Assembly (NCBI RefSeq): GCF_001701025.1
Contig: NZ_CP016793.1
Location: forward strand, 2,356,001-2,420,000
From: Lentzea guizhouensis
GTDB taxonomy: Bacteria; Actinomycetota; Actinomycetes; Mycobacteriales; Pseudonocardiaceae
Length of the DNA: 64,000 nt
Direction: 5' to 3'
In this document: one piece after another, positions 16,187 to 27,455 of the stretch
Layout: each line of letters starts with the position of its first letter
Position numbering within the stretch: the stretch's first letter is position 1
Notes under the pieces: generated by a model
The model's database searches: none
What the model was told of the DNA's origin: nothing
What the model saw: only the letters and a program-made list of their open reading frames with translations
Translations under genes and position numbers: made by a program

Positions 16187-18340
16187 GTGATCACGCTGAC
16201 GGCTCGTCTGTCCCCGTCCGCACTGGACACCCGGCGCGGGGTGGTGCGGTTGCACCGGGAGGTCCTCGACGCGCTCGGGTTGCGGGCTTGGGACGCGGTC
16301 AAGTTGACCGGTGCGAGGGTCAGTGCTGCGTTGGCCGCTGCCGGGGAGCAGCCGCCGGGTGTGGTGCTGGTGGACGACGTGACGCTCACGAACCTCGGGG
16401 TGGTCGAGGGGGCGGAGATCGTGGTGGCGCCGGTCGAGGTGGCGCCGGCGCGGAGCATCACGGTGGCCGGGTCGCGGTTGGCGACGACGGCGTTGACGCC
16501 TGAGCACGTGCGGATGGCGTTGACGGGCAAGGTGTTGACGGTCGGGGACAGCGTTTCGCTCCTCCCCCAGGACCTCGCGCCGCCGCCTGAGGCGAACGTG
16601 TCGGAGACGCGGCGGCGGTTGAGCAACGCCATCGGGATGACGTGGACGAACGAGCTCATCACGATCACGTCGACCGATCCGGCTGGGCCGGTGGCGGTGC
16701 AGCCGTCGAGTGTTGTGGGGTGGCGGTCGGCGCAGGCGCCGGCGGCTGAGGTGACGCCGGTGGTGGTGCAGGAGAAGCACGAGGCGTTGCCCGTGGCGAA
16801 CCTGGTTGGGCAGAAGGAGCAGGCTCGGACGCTGACCGAGTGGCTGGAGCTGATGTTCCGGCAGCCGGAGCTGCTCACGAGGCTGGGGGCGCAGGCGCGG
16901 TTGGCGGCGATGGTCAGCGGGCCTGAGGGTGTCGGCAAGGCGACGCTGGTGCGGGCGGTGGCGGCCAGCGTCGAGGCTGAGGTGGTGGAACTGGCGGCGC
17001 CGAGCATCGCGGTGCTGGAGGCCGGGGCGATGGCCAAGCAGCTCGGGGACGCCATTGCCGGTGTGCCGGAGAAGCCGACGGTGTTGCTGATCACGGACAT
17101 CGACTCGTTGCTGCCCACGGTGGCGCCGCCGGTGGCGACGGTCGTGCTGGAGATCTTGAAGACGGCTGTGTCGCGGCCGAACCTGGCGTTGGTGGTCACG
17201 TCGGCGCGGGCCGAGTCGGTGGACGCGCGGTTGCGGGCGCCGGAGCTGGTGGACCGGGAGCTGACGCTGCCGTTGCCTGATGGGGCGACTCGCACGGAAC
17301 TGTTGCGGGTGCTCATGAAGGACGTGCCGATGGAGTCCGATGTGGACTTCAAGGCGGTGGCGGAGAAGACGCCCGGGTTCGTGGCGGCTGACCTGTGTGC
17401 GTTGCGGCGGGAGGCGGCGGTCCGGGCGGCGTTGCGGCAGCGGAACGTCGAAGAGCCGCGGGTCGGGCAGGAGGACCTGCTCGGGGCGCTCGGGACGGTG
17501 CGGCCGATCTCGATGTCGGCGTCGGACACCATCCAGACCGGTGGGCTGACGTTGGACGACGTCGGCGACATGGTGGAGACCAAGCAGGCGTTGACCGAGG
17601 CCGCGCTGTGGCCGTTGCGGTACCCGGACTCCTTTGCGCGGCTTGGGGTTGAGCCGCCGCGCGGGGTGTTGCTGTACGGGCCGCCGGGATGTGGGAAGAC
17701 GTTCCTGGTGCGGGCGCTGGCCGGGTCCGGGCAGTTGAACGTGCTCACGGTCAAGGGTGCCGAGCTGATGGACAAGTTCGTCGGCGAGTCGGAACGGGCC
17801 GTGCGCGAGCTGTTCCGGCGGGCGGCGGACGCGGCGCCGGCGTTGATCTTCCTGGACGAGGTGGACGCACTGGCACCGCGGCGCGGGCAGTCGTCGGACG
17901 CCGGGGTGGCGGACCGGGTGGTGGCGGCGCTGTTGACGGAGCTGGACGGCGTCGAGCCGTTGCGGGACGTCGTGGTGATCGGCGCGACGAACCGGCCCGA
18001 GCTGATCGACCCCGCGTTGCTGCGGCCGGGGCGGTTGGAGCGGCTCGTGTACGTGTCGCCGCCGGACGCGGACGCGCGCACGGAGATCTTGAAGGCCGCG
18101 TCGAAGAACACGCCGCTGGCGAGCGACGTGGACCTCGCCGAGCTGGCGAAGGAGCTCGACATGTACTCGGCGGCGGACTGTGCCGGGTTGGTGCGGGAGG
18201 CGGCGCTGACGGCGATGCGGGAGTCGTTGGAGGCGGCGGAGGTGACGCAGGCTCACCTCGCGAAGGCGCGGTCGGTGGTGCGGCCGTCGCTGGACCCGGT
18301 GCAGCTGGCGGGGCTGGCGGCGTACGCGGCAGTGCGCTGA
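16187..18340 (+). CDS. CDC48/VCP-like AAA+ ATPase with two AAA modules
   Basis: A 717-residue unfoldase. Residues 1 to about 170 form a CDC48_N-like double-psi barrel (SALDTRRGVVRLHREVLDAL). The first AAA module is degenerate: Walker A reads SGPEGVGKATL and Walker B LLITDIDSL. The second is canonical: YGPPGCGKTFL, LIFLDEVDAL, then GATNRPELIDPALLRPGRLE with arginine fingers. Actinobacterial relatives (mycobacterial Msm0858 type) form hexamers that extract or unfold proteins. GTG at 16187 is chosen because it gives the N-domain start. It follows psd-pssA, a neighbourhood seen in related genomes. Confidence 0.9.
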   Translation: MITLTARLSPSALDTRRGVVRLHREVLDALGLRAWDAVKLTGARVSAALAAAGEQPPGVVLVDDVTLTNLGVVEGAEIVVAPVEVAPARSITVAGSRLATTALTPEHVRMALTGKVLTVGDSVSLLPQDLAPPPEANVSETRRRLSNAIGMTWTNELITITSTDPAGPVAVQPSSVVGWRSAQAPAAEVTPVVVQEKHEALPVANLVGQKEQARTLTEWLELMFRQPELLTRLGAQARLAAMVSGPEGVGKATLVRAVAASVEAEVVELAAPSIAVLEAGAMAKQLGDAIAGVPEKPTVLLITDIDSLLPTVAPPVATVVLEILKTAVSRPNLALVVTSARAESVDARLRAPELVDRELTLPLPDGATRTELLRVLMKDVPMESDVDFKAVAEKTPGFVAADLCALRREAAVRAALRQRNVEEPRVGQEDLLGALGTVRPISMSASDTIQTGGLTLDDVGDMVETKQALTEAALWPLRYPDSFARLGVEPPRGVLLYGPPGCGKTFLVRALAGSGQLNVLTVKGAELMDKFVGESERAVRELFRRAADAAPALIFLDEVDALAPRRGQSSDAGVADRVVAALLTELDGVEPLRDVVVIGATNRPELIDPALLRPGRLERLVYVSPPDADARTEILKAASKNTPLASDVDLAELAKELDMYSAADCAGLVREAALTAMRESLEAAEVTQAHLAKARSVVRPSLDPVQLAGLAAYAAVR

Positions 18341-18399
18341 CGTTTTCACCCGAACGAGCCAGTGGCATGGACTAATTGCAACTCTTAGCGTCCAGAGGC

Positions 18400-19244
18400 A
18401 TGTCTGCGACCACTTCCACCGCGCTCAGCCGAGACCTGGGTGACGAGCTGCGGCTGTTGCGTGAGACCACGTCGAAGATGACCGGCCGCCAGTTCGCCGT
18501 TCATCTGGGGTGGGACCCGAGCAAGGTGTCCAACATCGAGCACGGGAAGGCGCGGGCGAGCGACGTCGACCTCGCGCAGATCATGACGGCGTGTGGGAAG
18601 GATCTGGAGTACCTGCAGGAGTTCCGGAGTCGCTACCACAACGCCTTCGACCCCTACTTCGCGCAGGTGTCGGACAACCTGCGCACGATCGCGATGACCG
18701 AGGCGCTGGCAACGAAGATCACCGCCTACGACATCCTCACGCCGCACGGACTCATCCAGACGGAGAACTATGCGCGTGCTCTGATCGACGAGACCGGGCT
18801 CGCCGCCACGGCCGGGATCGAGTGGGGCGTGCAGCTCAGGATGGAGCGTCAGACCGTCCTGCGCGTCCTCCGCAGATCATGTTCTACCTGCACGAACTCG
18901 CGCTGCAGCTCCTGCTGGGCGATGTGCGGACCAGGGAGGACCAGTACCTGCGGCTGCTCTTCAGCACCCACATGCTGAGGATCGTGCCCGCGGAGGCCAA
19001 AGAGCTGGCCGTGCACACGAAATGCACCTTGTACGAGTTCGAGAAGGCCGCGCCATTGGCCTACACAGAGACCGGTGTCGCCAAGGTGTTCGCCCAGAGC
19101 GACGCCGCTGTCGAACAGAGTCGGAGGCTCTTCCGGCGCTTGCAGGAGGCGGCCTTGGATGCGGAACAATCGAAGCGCAAGCTGATGGAGTACGTCAGCG
19201 CACTTCGAAAGGACGCCCATGACCTCGGACCGGACCTGGCGTAA
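18400..19244 (+). pseudogene. XRE-family regulator with DUF5753, frameshifted
   Basis: The N-terminal part has a helix-turn-helix (TGRQFAVHLGWDPSKVSNIE) and then the start of DUF5753 (NLRTIAMTEALATKITAYDI). In the ATG 18400 frame it ends at 18978 after nonsense sequence. The rest of DUF5753 (PPQIMFYLHELALQLLLGDV to the end at 19244) is one frame back, so one base is missing near 18858-18870. Intact relatives are about 280 residues and act with a DUF397 partner in development and antibiotic control. The DUF397 gene overlaps its end. Confidence 0.78.
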
Positions 19245-19407
19245 GAGCAGCTACAGCGACGGCGACCCCAACGGCGAGTGCGTCGAGGTCTCGTTGGCCC
19301 ACGACGTGCTGGTGCGCGACTCGAAGAACGCGAGCGGTGACGTGCTCGCGTTCTCCGCAGACGCCTGGCGCCGACTGGCCTACTTGCTGCCCGAGGGGCC
19401 CCGGTAG
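19219..19407 (+). CDS. DUF397 domain protein
   Basis: A 62-residue protein with the DUF397 pattern WRKSSYSDGDPNGECVEVS, then VLVRDSKNASGDVLAFSADAWRRL. The start overlaps the end of the regulator gene by 26 bases in another frame, the standard arrangement for these pairs. Some pairs behave like toxin-antitoxin or morphogen/antagonist modules (BldB/WhiJ type). The last 28 bases overlap the convergent LytR_C gene. Confidence 0.9.
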   Translation: MTSDRTWRKSSYSDGDPNGECVEVSLAHDVLVRDSKNASGDVLAFSADAWRRLAYLLPEGPR

Positions 19408-20012
19408 TCGTTCGTCACGATCAGGATGATGCCGGGCGCCGCGTGGTCGATGCCGTTGAACCGCGGCTCCACGCGCGCCTTCAACACCGTGCCCAGTTCC
19501 TTGGCCGAGGCTTCCTCGTCGGTGCCCGGCCGGAAGTACACGGTCGTGGTCGGGATCGTGCCGCCCGAGTAGTTGCCCGTCTCGGCGACCTGCCAGCCGT
19601 TCGCCTTCACCTCGTCCGAGGCGCGGGCGGCAAGGCCGGCGATGGTGCTGTTGTTGTAGACGCGCACCGGGGACTTCGGGGCACCCGGTTGGGCGACCGG
19701 GGGCGGTGCGGGCGCGGTTGTCGTGCCGGCCGGCGGGGGTGTCGTGGCCGAGGGCTGAGCAGTGCTCGACGCGGGAGCGGAGGTGCTCTGCGGCGGCTGC
19801 TCGGCTGAGCCGGAGGTGGAAGCGGAGGCGGAGGTGGTCTGCTCCTGGGGCGGCGGCGTGGTGGTCGTGCCGCCTGCTGAGGGCGGGGTGTCGTCGGAGC
19901 CGCCGAAGAGGCTCACGACTCCGATCACGACGGCCACGGCGGCGACGCCGAGGAGGGCGAACCCGGCGGCCTTGGCCGGGCGCGACGGGCTTGCGGACTC
20001 GGGGGAGGTCAT
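19380..20012 (-). CDS. LytR C-terminal domain protein, membrane anchored
   Basis: A 210-residue protein. It has a short cytoplasmic start, one transmembrane helix (AGFALLGVAAVAVVIGVVSLF), a long Thr/Pro/Ser-rich linker and a LytR_C domain (VRVYNNSTIAGLAARASDEV and NGWQVAETGNYSGG). The domain occurs in cell-wall proteins; its role is not clear. ATG at 20012 overlaps the upstream DUF3263 stop (ATGA), a conserved pairing in actinobacteria. Confidence 0.9.
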   Translation of the reverse strand: MTSPESASPSRPAKAAGFALLGVAAVAVVIGVVSLFGGSDDTPPSAGGTTTTPPPQEQTTSASASTSGSAEQPPQSTSAPASSTAQPSATTPPPAGTTTAPAPPPVAQPGAPKSPVRVYNNSTIAGLAARASDEVKANGWQVAETGNYSGGTIPTTTVYFRPGTDEEASAKELGTVLKARVEPRFNGIDHAAPGIILIVTNDYRGPSGSK

Positions 20013-20290
20013 CAGTCCTCGGTGCTCCTGGCGCGGGCGCGAACCCGCTGGCGGCCTGTCCTGACGCCCCGCAAGCGCTTGACCAGCATCGGGTCGGCAG
20101 CCAGGGCGGCTTCGGACTCGATCAGGCCGTTCAAGAGCTGGTAGTAGCGGGTCGCGGACATGTCGAACAGTTCCCTGATGGCCTGTTCCTTGGACCCCGA
20201 GTACTTCCACCACTGCCGTTCAAACGCGAGCATGGTGCGCTCACGACTGGTCAGCCCGTCAGCGGTAGAAAGCGCCTCGGCGTGATCCAT
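20012..20290 (-). CDS. DUF3263 domain protein
   Basis: A 92-residue protein of the DUF3263 family. The core TSRERTMLAFERQWWKYSGS followed by KEQAIRELFDMSATRYYQ is diagnostic and looks like a DNA-binding helix-turn-helix. ATG at 20290 is chosen because GGGGAGCC precedes it; GTG at 20338 is an alternative adding 16 residues. The basic tail (RQRVRARARS) fits nucleic-acid binding. It is translated with the LytR_C gene. Confidence 0.88.
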   Translation of the reverse strand: MDHAEALSTADGLTSRERTMLAFERQWWKYSGSKEQAIRELFDMSATRYYQLLNGLIESEAALAADPMLVKRLRGVRTGRQRVRARARSTED

Positions 20291-20396
20291 CTGGCTCCCC
20301 ACGGTCGCCACACCTTCAGGTGCGGGCAATTCAATCACGTGATCGTTCTAACCTACCGCGCGACACCGACAGTTTTGGACGGCTTAAAGTCTGACC

Positions 20397-20981
20397 ATGG
20401 CCGTGCACCGCATCGTGATCGCTGGTGACCCCGTACTTCACAACCCCACGCGTGAGGTCACCGAGTTCGACACCGAGCTGAAGACGCTCGTCGACGACAT
20501 GTTCGAGACGATGGCAGCCGCTCGCGGAGTCGGGCTCGCAGCCAACCAGATCGGTGTCGACCTGCGGGTCTTCGTGTACGACTGCCCGGACGACGAGGGT
20601 GTGCAGCACCGCGGTGTGATCGTGAACCCGCGCCTGGAGACCTCTGAGGTCCCGGAGACCATGCCGGACCCGGACGACGACTTCGAAGGCTGCCTGTCGG
20701 TGCCCGGCGAGGCGTACCCGACCGGACGCGCCCGTTGGGCGAAGTGCGTGGGGCAAGACCTGGACGGGCAGCCGTTCGAGGTCGAGGGCACCGGGTTCTT
20801 CGCGCGGTGCCTGCAGCACGAGACCGACCACCTCGACGGCTACCTGTACCTCGACCGGCTCATCGGGCGGTACAAGAAGGAGTCGAAGCGGATGCTGCGG
20901 GACAACGACTGGGGCCGGCCGGACCTGTCCTGGGACCCGGCCGACCCCGCGAACTTCGGCGACGACGAAGACGAAGACTGA
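20397..20981 (+). CDS. def: Peptide deformylase
   Basis: A 194-residue iron-dependent hydrolase that removes the N-formyl group from new proteins. All three motifs are complete: [16 protein letters not shown] (metal Cys) and QHETDHLDG (two metal His and catalytic Glu). The acidic tail (FGDDEDED) is extra. It is divergent from the DUF3263 gene and converges on the aldo/keto reductase with a 15-bp gap and no evident terminator. Confidence 0.96.
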   Translation: MAVHRIVIAGDPVLHNPTREVTEFDTELKTLVDDMFETMAAARGVGLAANQIGVDLRVFVYDCPDDEGVQHRGVIVNPRLETSEVPETMPDPDDDFEGCLSVPGEAYPTGRARWAKCVGQDLDGQPFEVEGTGFFARCLQHETDHLDGYLYLDRLIGRYKKESKRMLRDNDWGRPDLSWDPADPANFGDDEDED

Positions 20982-20996
20982 CGGGACTGACGAGTA

Positions 20997-21938
20997 CTAG
21001 CGCAGTACCGACTCCACCTGGGCGAGCTGTTCAGGCGTGAGCGGGCCGAACTGCAGTGCCTTCGCATTCTCCTCGGCCTGGGCCACCGTGCGCACGCCCG
21101 GGATCGGGACGAGCCGGGGAGAACGCGCCCAGAACCACGCCAGCGCGCCCTGCACGAGCGTCCGGCCGCCCGAGGTCAGCACGTCCCGGACGGCCTCACG
21201 GGCCTCGAAGTAGGCCGGCGTCGGTTTGCCGTTCTCGAAGAACAGCAGCCACCCCGGATCGGTGACCCGCACGTCGTCGGCGGGCAGCTCGGTGAACGTC
21301 TCCCGCGCGAGCAGGCCCATCGCCAGCGGGCGCCGGCACAGCACGACGAAGTCGTCCTCCTCCGCCGCGCGGTACATCTCGGGCGTGTCCATCAGGACGT
21401 TGATGTCCGCCTGCGCCGCCACACCGTGCTTCCCTCGCGCGAAGAACCGCGCCCGTTCCGGGTCGTCGGTGCTCCAGCCGTACGACACGATCTTGCCCTC
21501 CGCGACCAGCTCCTCGCACTCGTCACGCAGCAGCCCCGCCTCGTCCAGGCCCAGGTCGCCCAGGTGCAGCTGGTACAGGTCGATCCGGTCGGTGCCGAGC
21601 CGGCGCAGGGACCCCTCGACGGCCTCGCGCAGGTACGGAACCGTGCCGTTGTAGCCGGTCAGCTCGCGCGTGGCCGGGTCGAACTCGTCACCCCACTTGG
21701 TCGCGATCACCACCTCGTCCCGCACGTCCGCAAACGCTTGCCCCACCAGCGTCTCGGAGTGCCCGCAGCCGTAGACGTCCGCCGTGTCGACCAGCCGGAC
21801 GCCCAGGTCGAAACCGCGGCGCAACGCCTTGAGCGACTCCTCGTCGTCGGTCGGTCCCCATCCCACCGGCTGCCCGGCGTAGGTGAACGGGCCACCCATG
21901 GCCCACGTGCCGAAACCCAACTTCCCCAGATCCGTCAT
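20997..21938 (-). CDS. Aldo/keto reductase
   Basis: A 313-residue NADPH-dependent oxidoreductase, TIM barrel. The catalytic set is visible: Asp and Tyr in RLVDTADVYGCGHSE, Lys in VIATKWGD, His in LYQLHLGD. The end carries the cofactor-site motif IPGVRTVAQAEENAKAL. The substrate is unknown. There is no ribosome site before the ATG, and a MerR-type promoter upstream (see 21946-21976) would give a leaderless mRNA. Confidence 0.92.
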   Translation of the reverse strand: MTDLGKLGFGTWAMGGPFTYAGQPVGWGPTDDEESLKALRRGFDLGVRLVDTADVYGCGHSETLVGQAFADVRDEVVIATKWGDEFDPATRELTGYNGTVPYLREAVEGSLRRLGTDRIDLYQLHLGDLGLDEAGLLRDECEELVAEGKIVSYGWSTDDPERARFFARGKHGVAAQADINVLMDTPEMYRAAEEDDFVVLCRRPLAMGLLARETFTELPADDVRVTDPGWLLFFENGKPTPAYFEAREAVRDVLTSGGRTLVQGALAWFWARSPRLVPIPGVRTVAQAEENAKALQFGPLTPEQLAQVESVLR

Positions 21939-21945
21939 GGCGACC

Positions 21946-21976
21946 AGCGAACATCCTGGAGCGCGCTCCAGGTCAA
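21946..21976 (-). promoter_or_regulatory. MerR-type promoter and operator for the aldo/keto reductase
   Basis: CCTGGAGCGCGCTCCAGG (21955-21972) is a perfect 18-bp palindrome. On the minus strand TTGACC (21976-21971) is the -35 and TTCGCT (21951-21946) the -10, 19 bp apart. The long spacer holding a GC-rich palindrome is the signature of MerR-family activation. The transcript would start at about the ATG (21938). No merR gene is in the window. Confidence 0.62.
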
Positions 21977-22012
21977 GAAACCCGTTTGCGGGCGTCGGCG
22001 ACCATCAGAGGC

Positions 22013-22612
22013 ATGCCACTGGAAAACATCGTCGCCTTCGTGACGGCCTCGTTCCTCATCGCACTGTCGCCCGGACCCGGCACGGCCATGGTCCTGCGAC
22101 AGTCGGTGCACGGGCGGCGGGCCGCGCTGGCGACGGTGTTCGGCATGGAGGTCGGCGTGGCGTGCTGGGCCGTCGCCGCGGCTCTGGGCCTGTCGGTGCT
22201 GCTCACCGCGTCGGAGATCGCCTACCACGCGCTGCGGATCGGCGGCGCGGTCTTCCTGGTCTACCTCGGCATCAAGGCGCTGATCAGCAAGAGCCTGCCG
22301 GGCGAGGCGCCGCCGCCCAGCCGCGCGTTCCGCAGCGGGCTGGTCGTCAACCTCGCGAACCCGAAGCTGGGCGTGTTCGCGATCTCGTTCCTACCGCAGT
22401 TCGTGCCCGCCGGGGAGGCCGGCCAGGGGGTTCTGCTCTTCCTCGCCGCGTTCTGGGTGGTGATCGACACCGTCTGGTACCTGGTCATCGTCACGGTCCT
22501 GCACACCATCCGCGGCTGGCTCGGCAGGCCGCGGGTGCGCACGGCTCTGGAGAAGCTGTCGGGCGGCGTGCTGCTGGCGCTCGGAGTCCGGCTGGTACTC
22601 GACCCGCGTTGA
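22013..22612 (+). CDS. LysE family amino-acid exporter
   Basis: A 199-residue membrane protein with five to six helices. The LysE/RhtB signature is ALSPGPGTAMVLRQSVHGRR near the start, followed by GGAVFLVYLGIKAL and NLANPKLGVFAISFLPQF. It probably exports an amino acid or a related compound; the substrate cannot be told from sequence. ATG at 22013 is preferred (AGAGG before it); the frame is open from 21986. Confidence 0.9.
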   Translation: MPLENIVAFVTASFLIALSPGPGTAMVLRQSVHGRRAALATVFGMEVGVACWAVAAALGLSVLLTASEIAYHALRIGGAVFLVYLGIKALISKSLPGEAPPPSRAFRSGLVVNLANPKLGVFAISFLPQFVPAGEAGQGVLLFLAAFWVVIDTVWYLVIVTVLHTIRGWLGRPRVRTALEKLSGGVLLALGVRLVLDPR

Positions 22613-23246
22613 GGTCGGACCGCCCCGGCGCCAGAACAGCTCGGGCAACCCGGCCAGCTCGGCGAGGGTGGCAGGCGGCGAGCGACTCATAGCCGCCTGC
22701 CAGCACGTGCGCGCGGATGCGGTCGAGACGGCCGAACTCGATCACCTCGCCGGCGATGAGGAACGGCAGCACGAGCTTCCAGGCCTGCACGACGGCCGGG
22801 CGCTTGCGGTGCGGGGCGCGCATGACCGACCGCGCGACCCGCAGCAGGTGCTCGTTCGCGCTCATCGTGTTCGGGTGGGCCGCGTGGTCCCAGTTCCAGC
22901 GGCGTTCCTCGGTGACCGCGCAGCGCACGCACTCGACCGGCCCGGTGCCGAGCTCGGCACCGCAGCGGGAGCACGCGAGCAGCGTCATCGCCCAGTCGAC
23001 GCAGGTCCACGGGTACACGCCGACGTCGGCGGAGGTCACGAGCTCGGCCAGCTCCCGGTCGGCGAGCTGCGAGGACGTCCGCAGCGCCTCCCAGTCCGCG
23101 AGCCAGAACTGGTCGAGCAGCTCGGCGCAGAACCCGCAGTCGGGGTAGCCGCGGCCGGCGAGCTCACCGCACGAAGGGCATGCGGAGACCACGGCGGGAC
23201 GTTGACCGCGCCGCGCGCCGGGCGGGAACGGCTGGTGATCAGCCAC
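22491..23246 (-). CDS. Zinc-ribbon hypothetical protein with doubtful C-terminus
   Basis: Two zinc-ribbon-like Cys clusters are clear: CPSCGELAGRGYPDCGFC near residue 22 and CSRCGAELGTGPVECVRC near residue 92. A helical part follows (WKLVLPFLIAGEVIEFGRL). After AGGYESLAACHP the frame gives Arg/Ala-rich sequence antisense to lysE. The neighbouring frame gives a more protein-like end (TLAELAGLPELFWRRG). A one-base shift near 22665 is likely and the true end is probably close to 22615. The function is unknown. Confidence 0.6.
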   Translation of the reverse strand: MADHQPFPPGARRGQRPAVVSACPSCGELAGRGYPDCGFCAELLDQFWLADWEALRTSSQLADRELAELVTSADVGVYPWTCVDWAMTLLACSRCGAELGTGPVECVRCAVTEERRWNWDHAAHPNTMSANEHLLRVARSVMRAPHRKRPAVVQAWKLVLPFLIAGEVIEFGRLDRIRAHVLAGGYESLAACHPRRAGRVARAVLAPGRSDLNAGRVPAGLRAPAARRPTASPEPCAPAACRASRGWCAGP

Positions 23247-23325
23247 GGGGAAAGATTAGGGGCAAAACGCGGCCTTGGCAGCTGCGGCGCACCGTGACTA
23301 TGGTCAGGTCTCGACAACTCAACAC

Positions 23326-25894
<2,569 letters not shown>

Positions 25895-26425
25895 CGGGCG
25901 TACATCGCCCGCAGGTCGGTCTGCTCCGGGTCGAGCAGCCAGACCGTGAGCGCGCCCTCGAGGAACGCGATGAGCTCTGTCGCGGCCGCTTCGCCCAGCG
26001 TCTTGGCGAAGTGGCCGCGCAGGAGCCGGTTCCTGGCGCGGAACCGTTCGGTGATCTCGTCGTCGCGGGCCAGGTGCTCCGCCTGCAGCACGGTGTGCAG
26101 CGTGGCCAAACCCTTGTGCCGCATGGTGTAGTCGGCGTCTTCCAGCAGGGCTTGGACGAGGTCCGCGGTGGTGATGCGCGCGGCTGCCCGGCTGTCGAAC
26201 TCGTCGAGGACGGCCTTGAGCAGGTTTTCCTTGGTGCCGAAGTGGTGGATGACCGCTGACGGCGTGACGCCCGCCTTCTTGGCGATGGCCGCGACGCCCG
26301 TGCCCGCGTAGCCGTTGGTGCCGAACAGCTCGATCGCGGCGCCGACGATCTCGCGACGTCGCTCGACGCCGCGCTGCTGCACCTGTCCCTTGATCCCTGC
26401 GATGCGAAAAAGAGTAGCGCGCGCT

Positions 26426-26448
26426 CATTATGCTGCATGGTCATGCAG
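26426..26448. promoter_or_regulatory. Promoter and inverted repeat at the SRPBCC start
   Basis: CATTAT (26426-26431) is a good -10, ending five bases before ATG 26437. CTGCAT-GGTC-ATGCAG (26433-26448) is a perfect 6-4-6 inverted repeat over the start codon. It may bind the divergent TetR protein. Confidence 0.4.
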
Positions 26449-26862
26449 GAAAATGAGATCAGGACGTCGTTGGTCATCCCCGCGCCGGTGGAGGACGTGT
26501 GGAAGGTGCTGGTGGACTTCGCGGGCTATGCCGCGTGGAACCCCGTCATGGAGTACGTGCAGGTGGACGGGGTTCGGACGCGGGTGGTGGCGGCGAAGGG
26601 CACGCCGTTCGAGCGCGAGTTCGAGGGGGAGCTGGTGTCGGTCGAGCCGTACGCCGTGTCGTCCCAGGGCGGTGATCCGGAGACGTTCTTCGGGCGTCAC
26701 CGCTGGGAGCTCACGGCGGTCGAGGGCGGCACGCGGCTGGTGAACGCCGAGGAGTTCAGCGGGGTGATGGCCACCGACGTGCTGGCGCAGACGCGTGAGG
26801 TGCTGGTGGCGGAGTTCGACGCGTTCAACCAGGCGCTGGCGCAGGTCGTCACCACTCGCTGA
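26437..26862 (+). CDS. SRPBCC (START/Bet v1-like) family protein
   Basis: A 141-residue helix-grip protein: TSLVIPAPVEDVWKVLVDFA, YAAWNPVMEYVQVDG, then HRWELTAVEGGTRLVNAEEF. Such proteins bind hydrophobic ligands in a central cavity. No ribosome site is seen before either possible ATG (26437 or 26443), so a leaderless mRNA is likely. It faces the TetR gene. Confidence 0.87.
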   Translation: MVMQENEIRTSLVIPAPVEDVWKVLVDFAGYAAWNPVMEYVQVDGVRTRVVAAKGTPFEREFEGELVSVEPYAVSSQGGDPETFFGRHRWELTAVEGGTRLVNAEEFSGVMATDVLAQTREVLVAEFDAFNQALAQVVTTR

Positions 26863-26872
26863 TCATGGTGCG

Positions 26873-27451
26873 GTGCCCCTGACCGTGGATCCCACCCGGC
26901 CCGCCGGGTCGTTGCGCGCTCTCGACCAACCGCGGCTGACCGGTGACCGGCTGGTGTTGCGGCCGTGGCAGGACGCCGATGCCGCCGCCGTGCTGGCGGC
27001 CTTCTCCTGTCCCGACATCCAGTGGTGGCACATCCGGCGGATGGACACGCTCGACGAGGCTCGCGAGTGGATCGCGGACTGGGCGACGCGGTGGGACGGC
27101 GAGAAGGACTCCAGCTGGGCGGTGGTCGACGACACCGGCCGGGTCGTCGGTCAGGTCGGCCTGCGCGCGGTCTCGCTGTTCGAGGGGTCGGCGGCGTTGT
27201 CGTACTGGGTGCTGCCCGAGGCCCGCGGCGCCGAGGTGGCGGTGCGGGCCGCCAGGACGTTGACCCGCTGGGTCTTCGACGTCCTGCGCCTGCACCGGGT
27301 CGCGCTGGAGCACTCGACGGCCAACGCGGCGTCGTGCCGGGTCGCGACCAAGCTCGGGTTCGCCGTCGAGGACACGCTGCGGGGCTCGGCGCGACAGGCG
27401 GACGGCTGGCACGACATGCACCAGCACGCCCTGCTGCGCACCGACGGGTGA
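26873..27451 (+). CDS. GNAT family N-acetyltransferase (RimJ/RimL type)
   Basis: A 192-residue acetyl-CoA-dependent transferase. It has LTGDRLVLRPWQDADAAAVL, SWAVVDDTGRVVGQVGLRAV, SYWVLPEARGAEVAVRAART (the acetyl-CoA site region) and HSTANAASCRVATKLGFAVE. It resembles enzymes acting on ribosomal-protein N-termini or small molecules; the substrate is unknown. It begins 10 bp after the SRPBCC gene and is probably co-transcribed. Confidence 0.88.
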   Translation: MPLTVDPTRPAGSLRALDQPRLTGDRLVLRPWQDADAAAVLAAFSCPDIQWWHIRRMDTLDEAREWIADWATRWDGEKDSSWAVVDDTGRVVGQVGLRAVSLFEGSAALSYWVLPEARGAEVAVRAARTLTRWVFDVLRLHRVALEHSTANAASCRVATKLGFAVEDTLRGSARQADGWHDMHQHALLRTDG

Positions 27452-27455
27452 GGAC

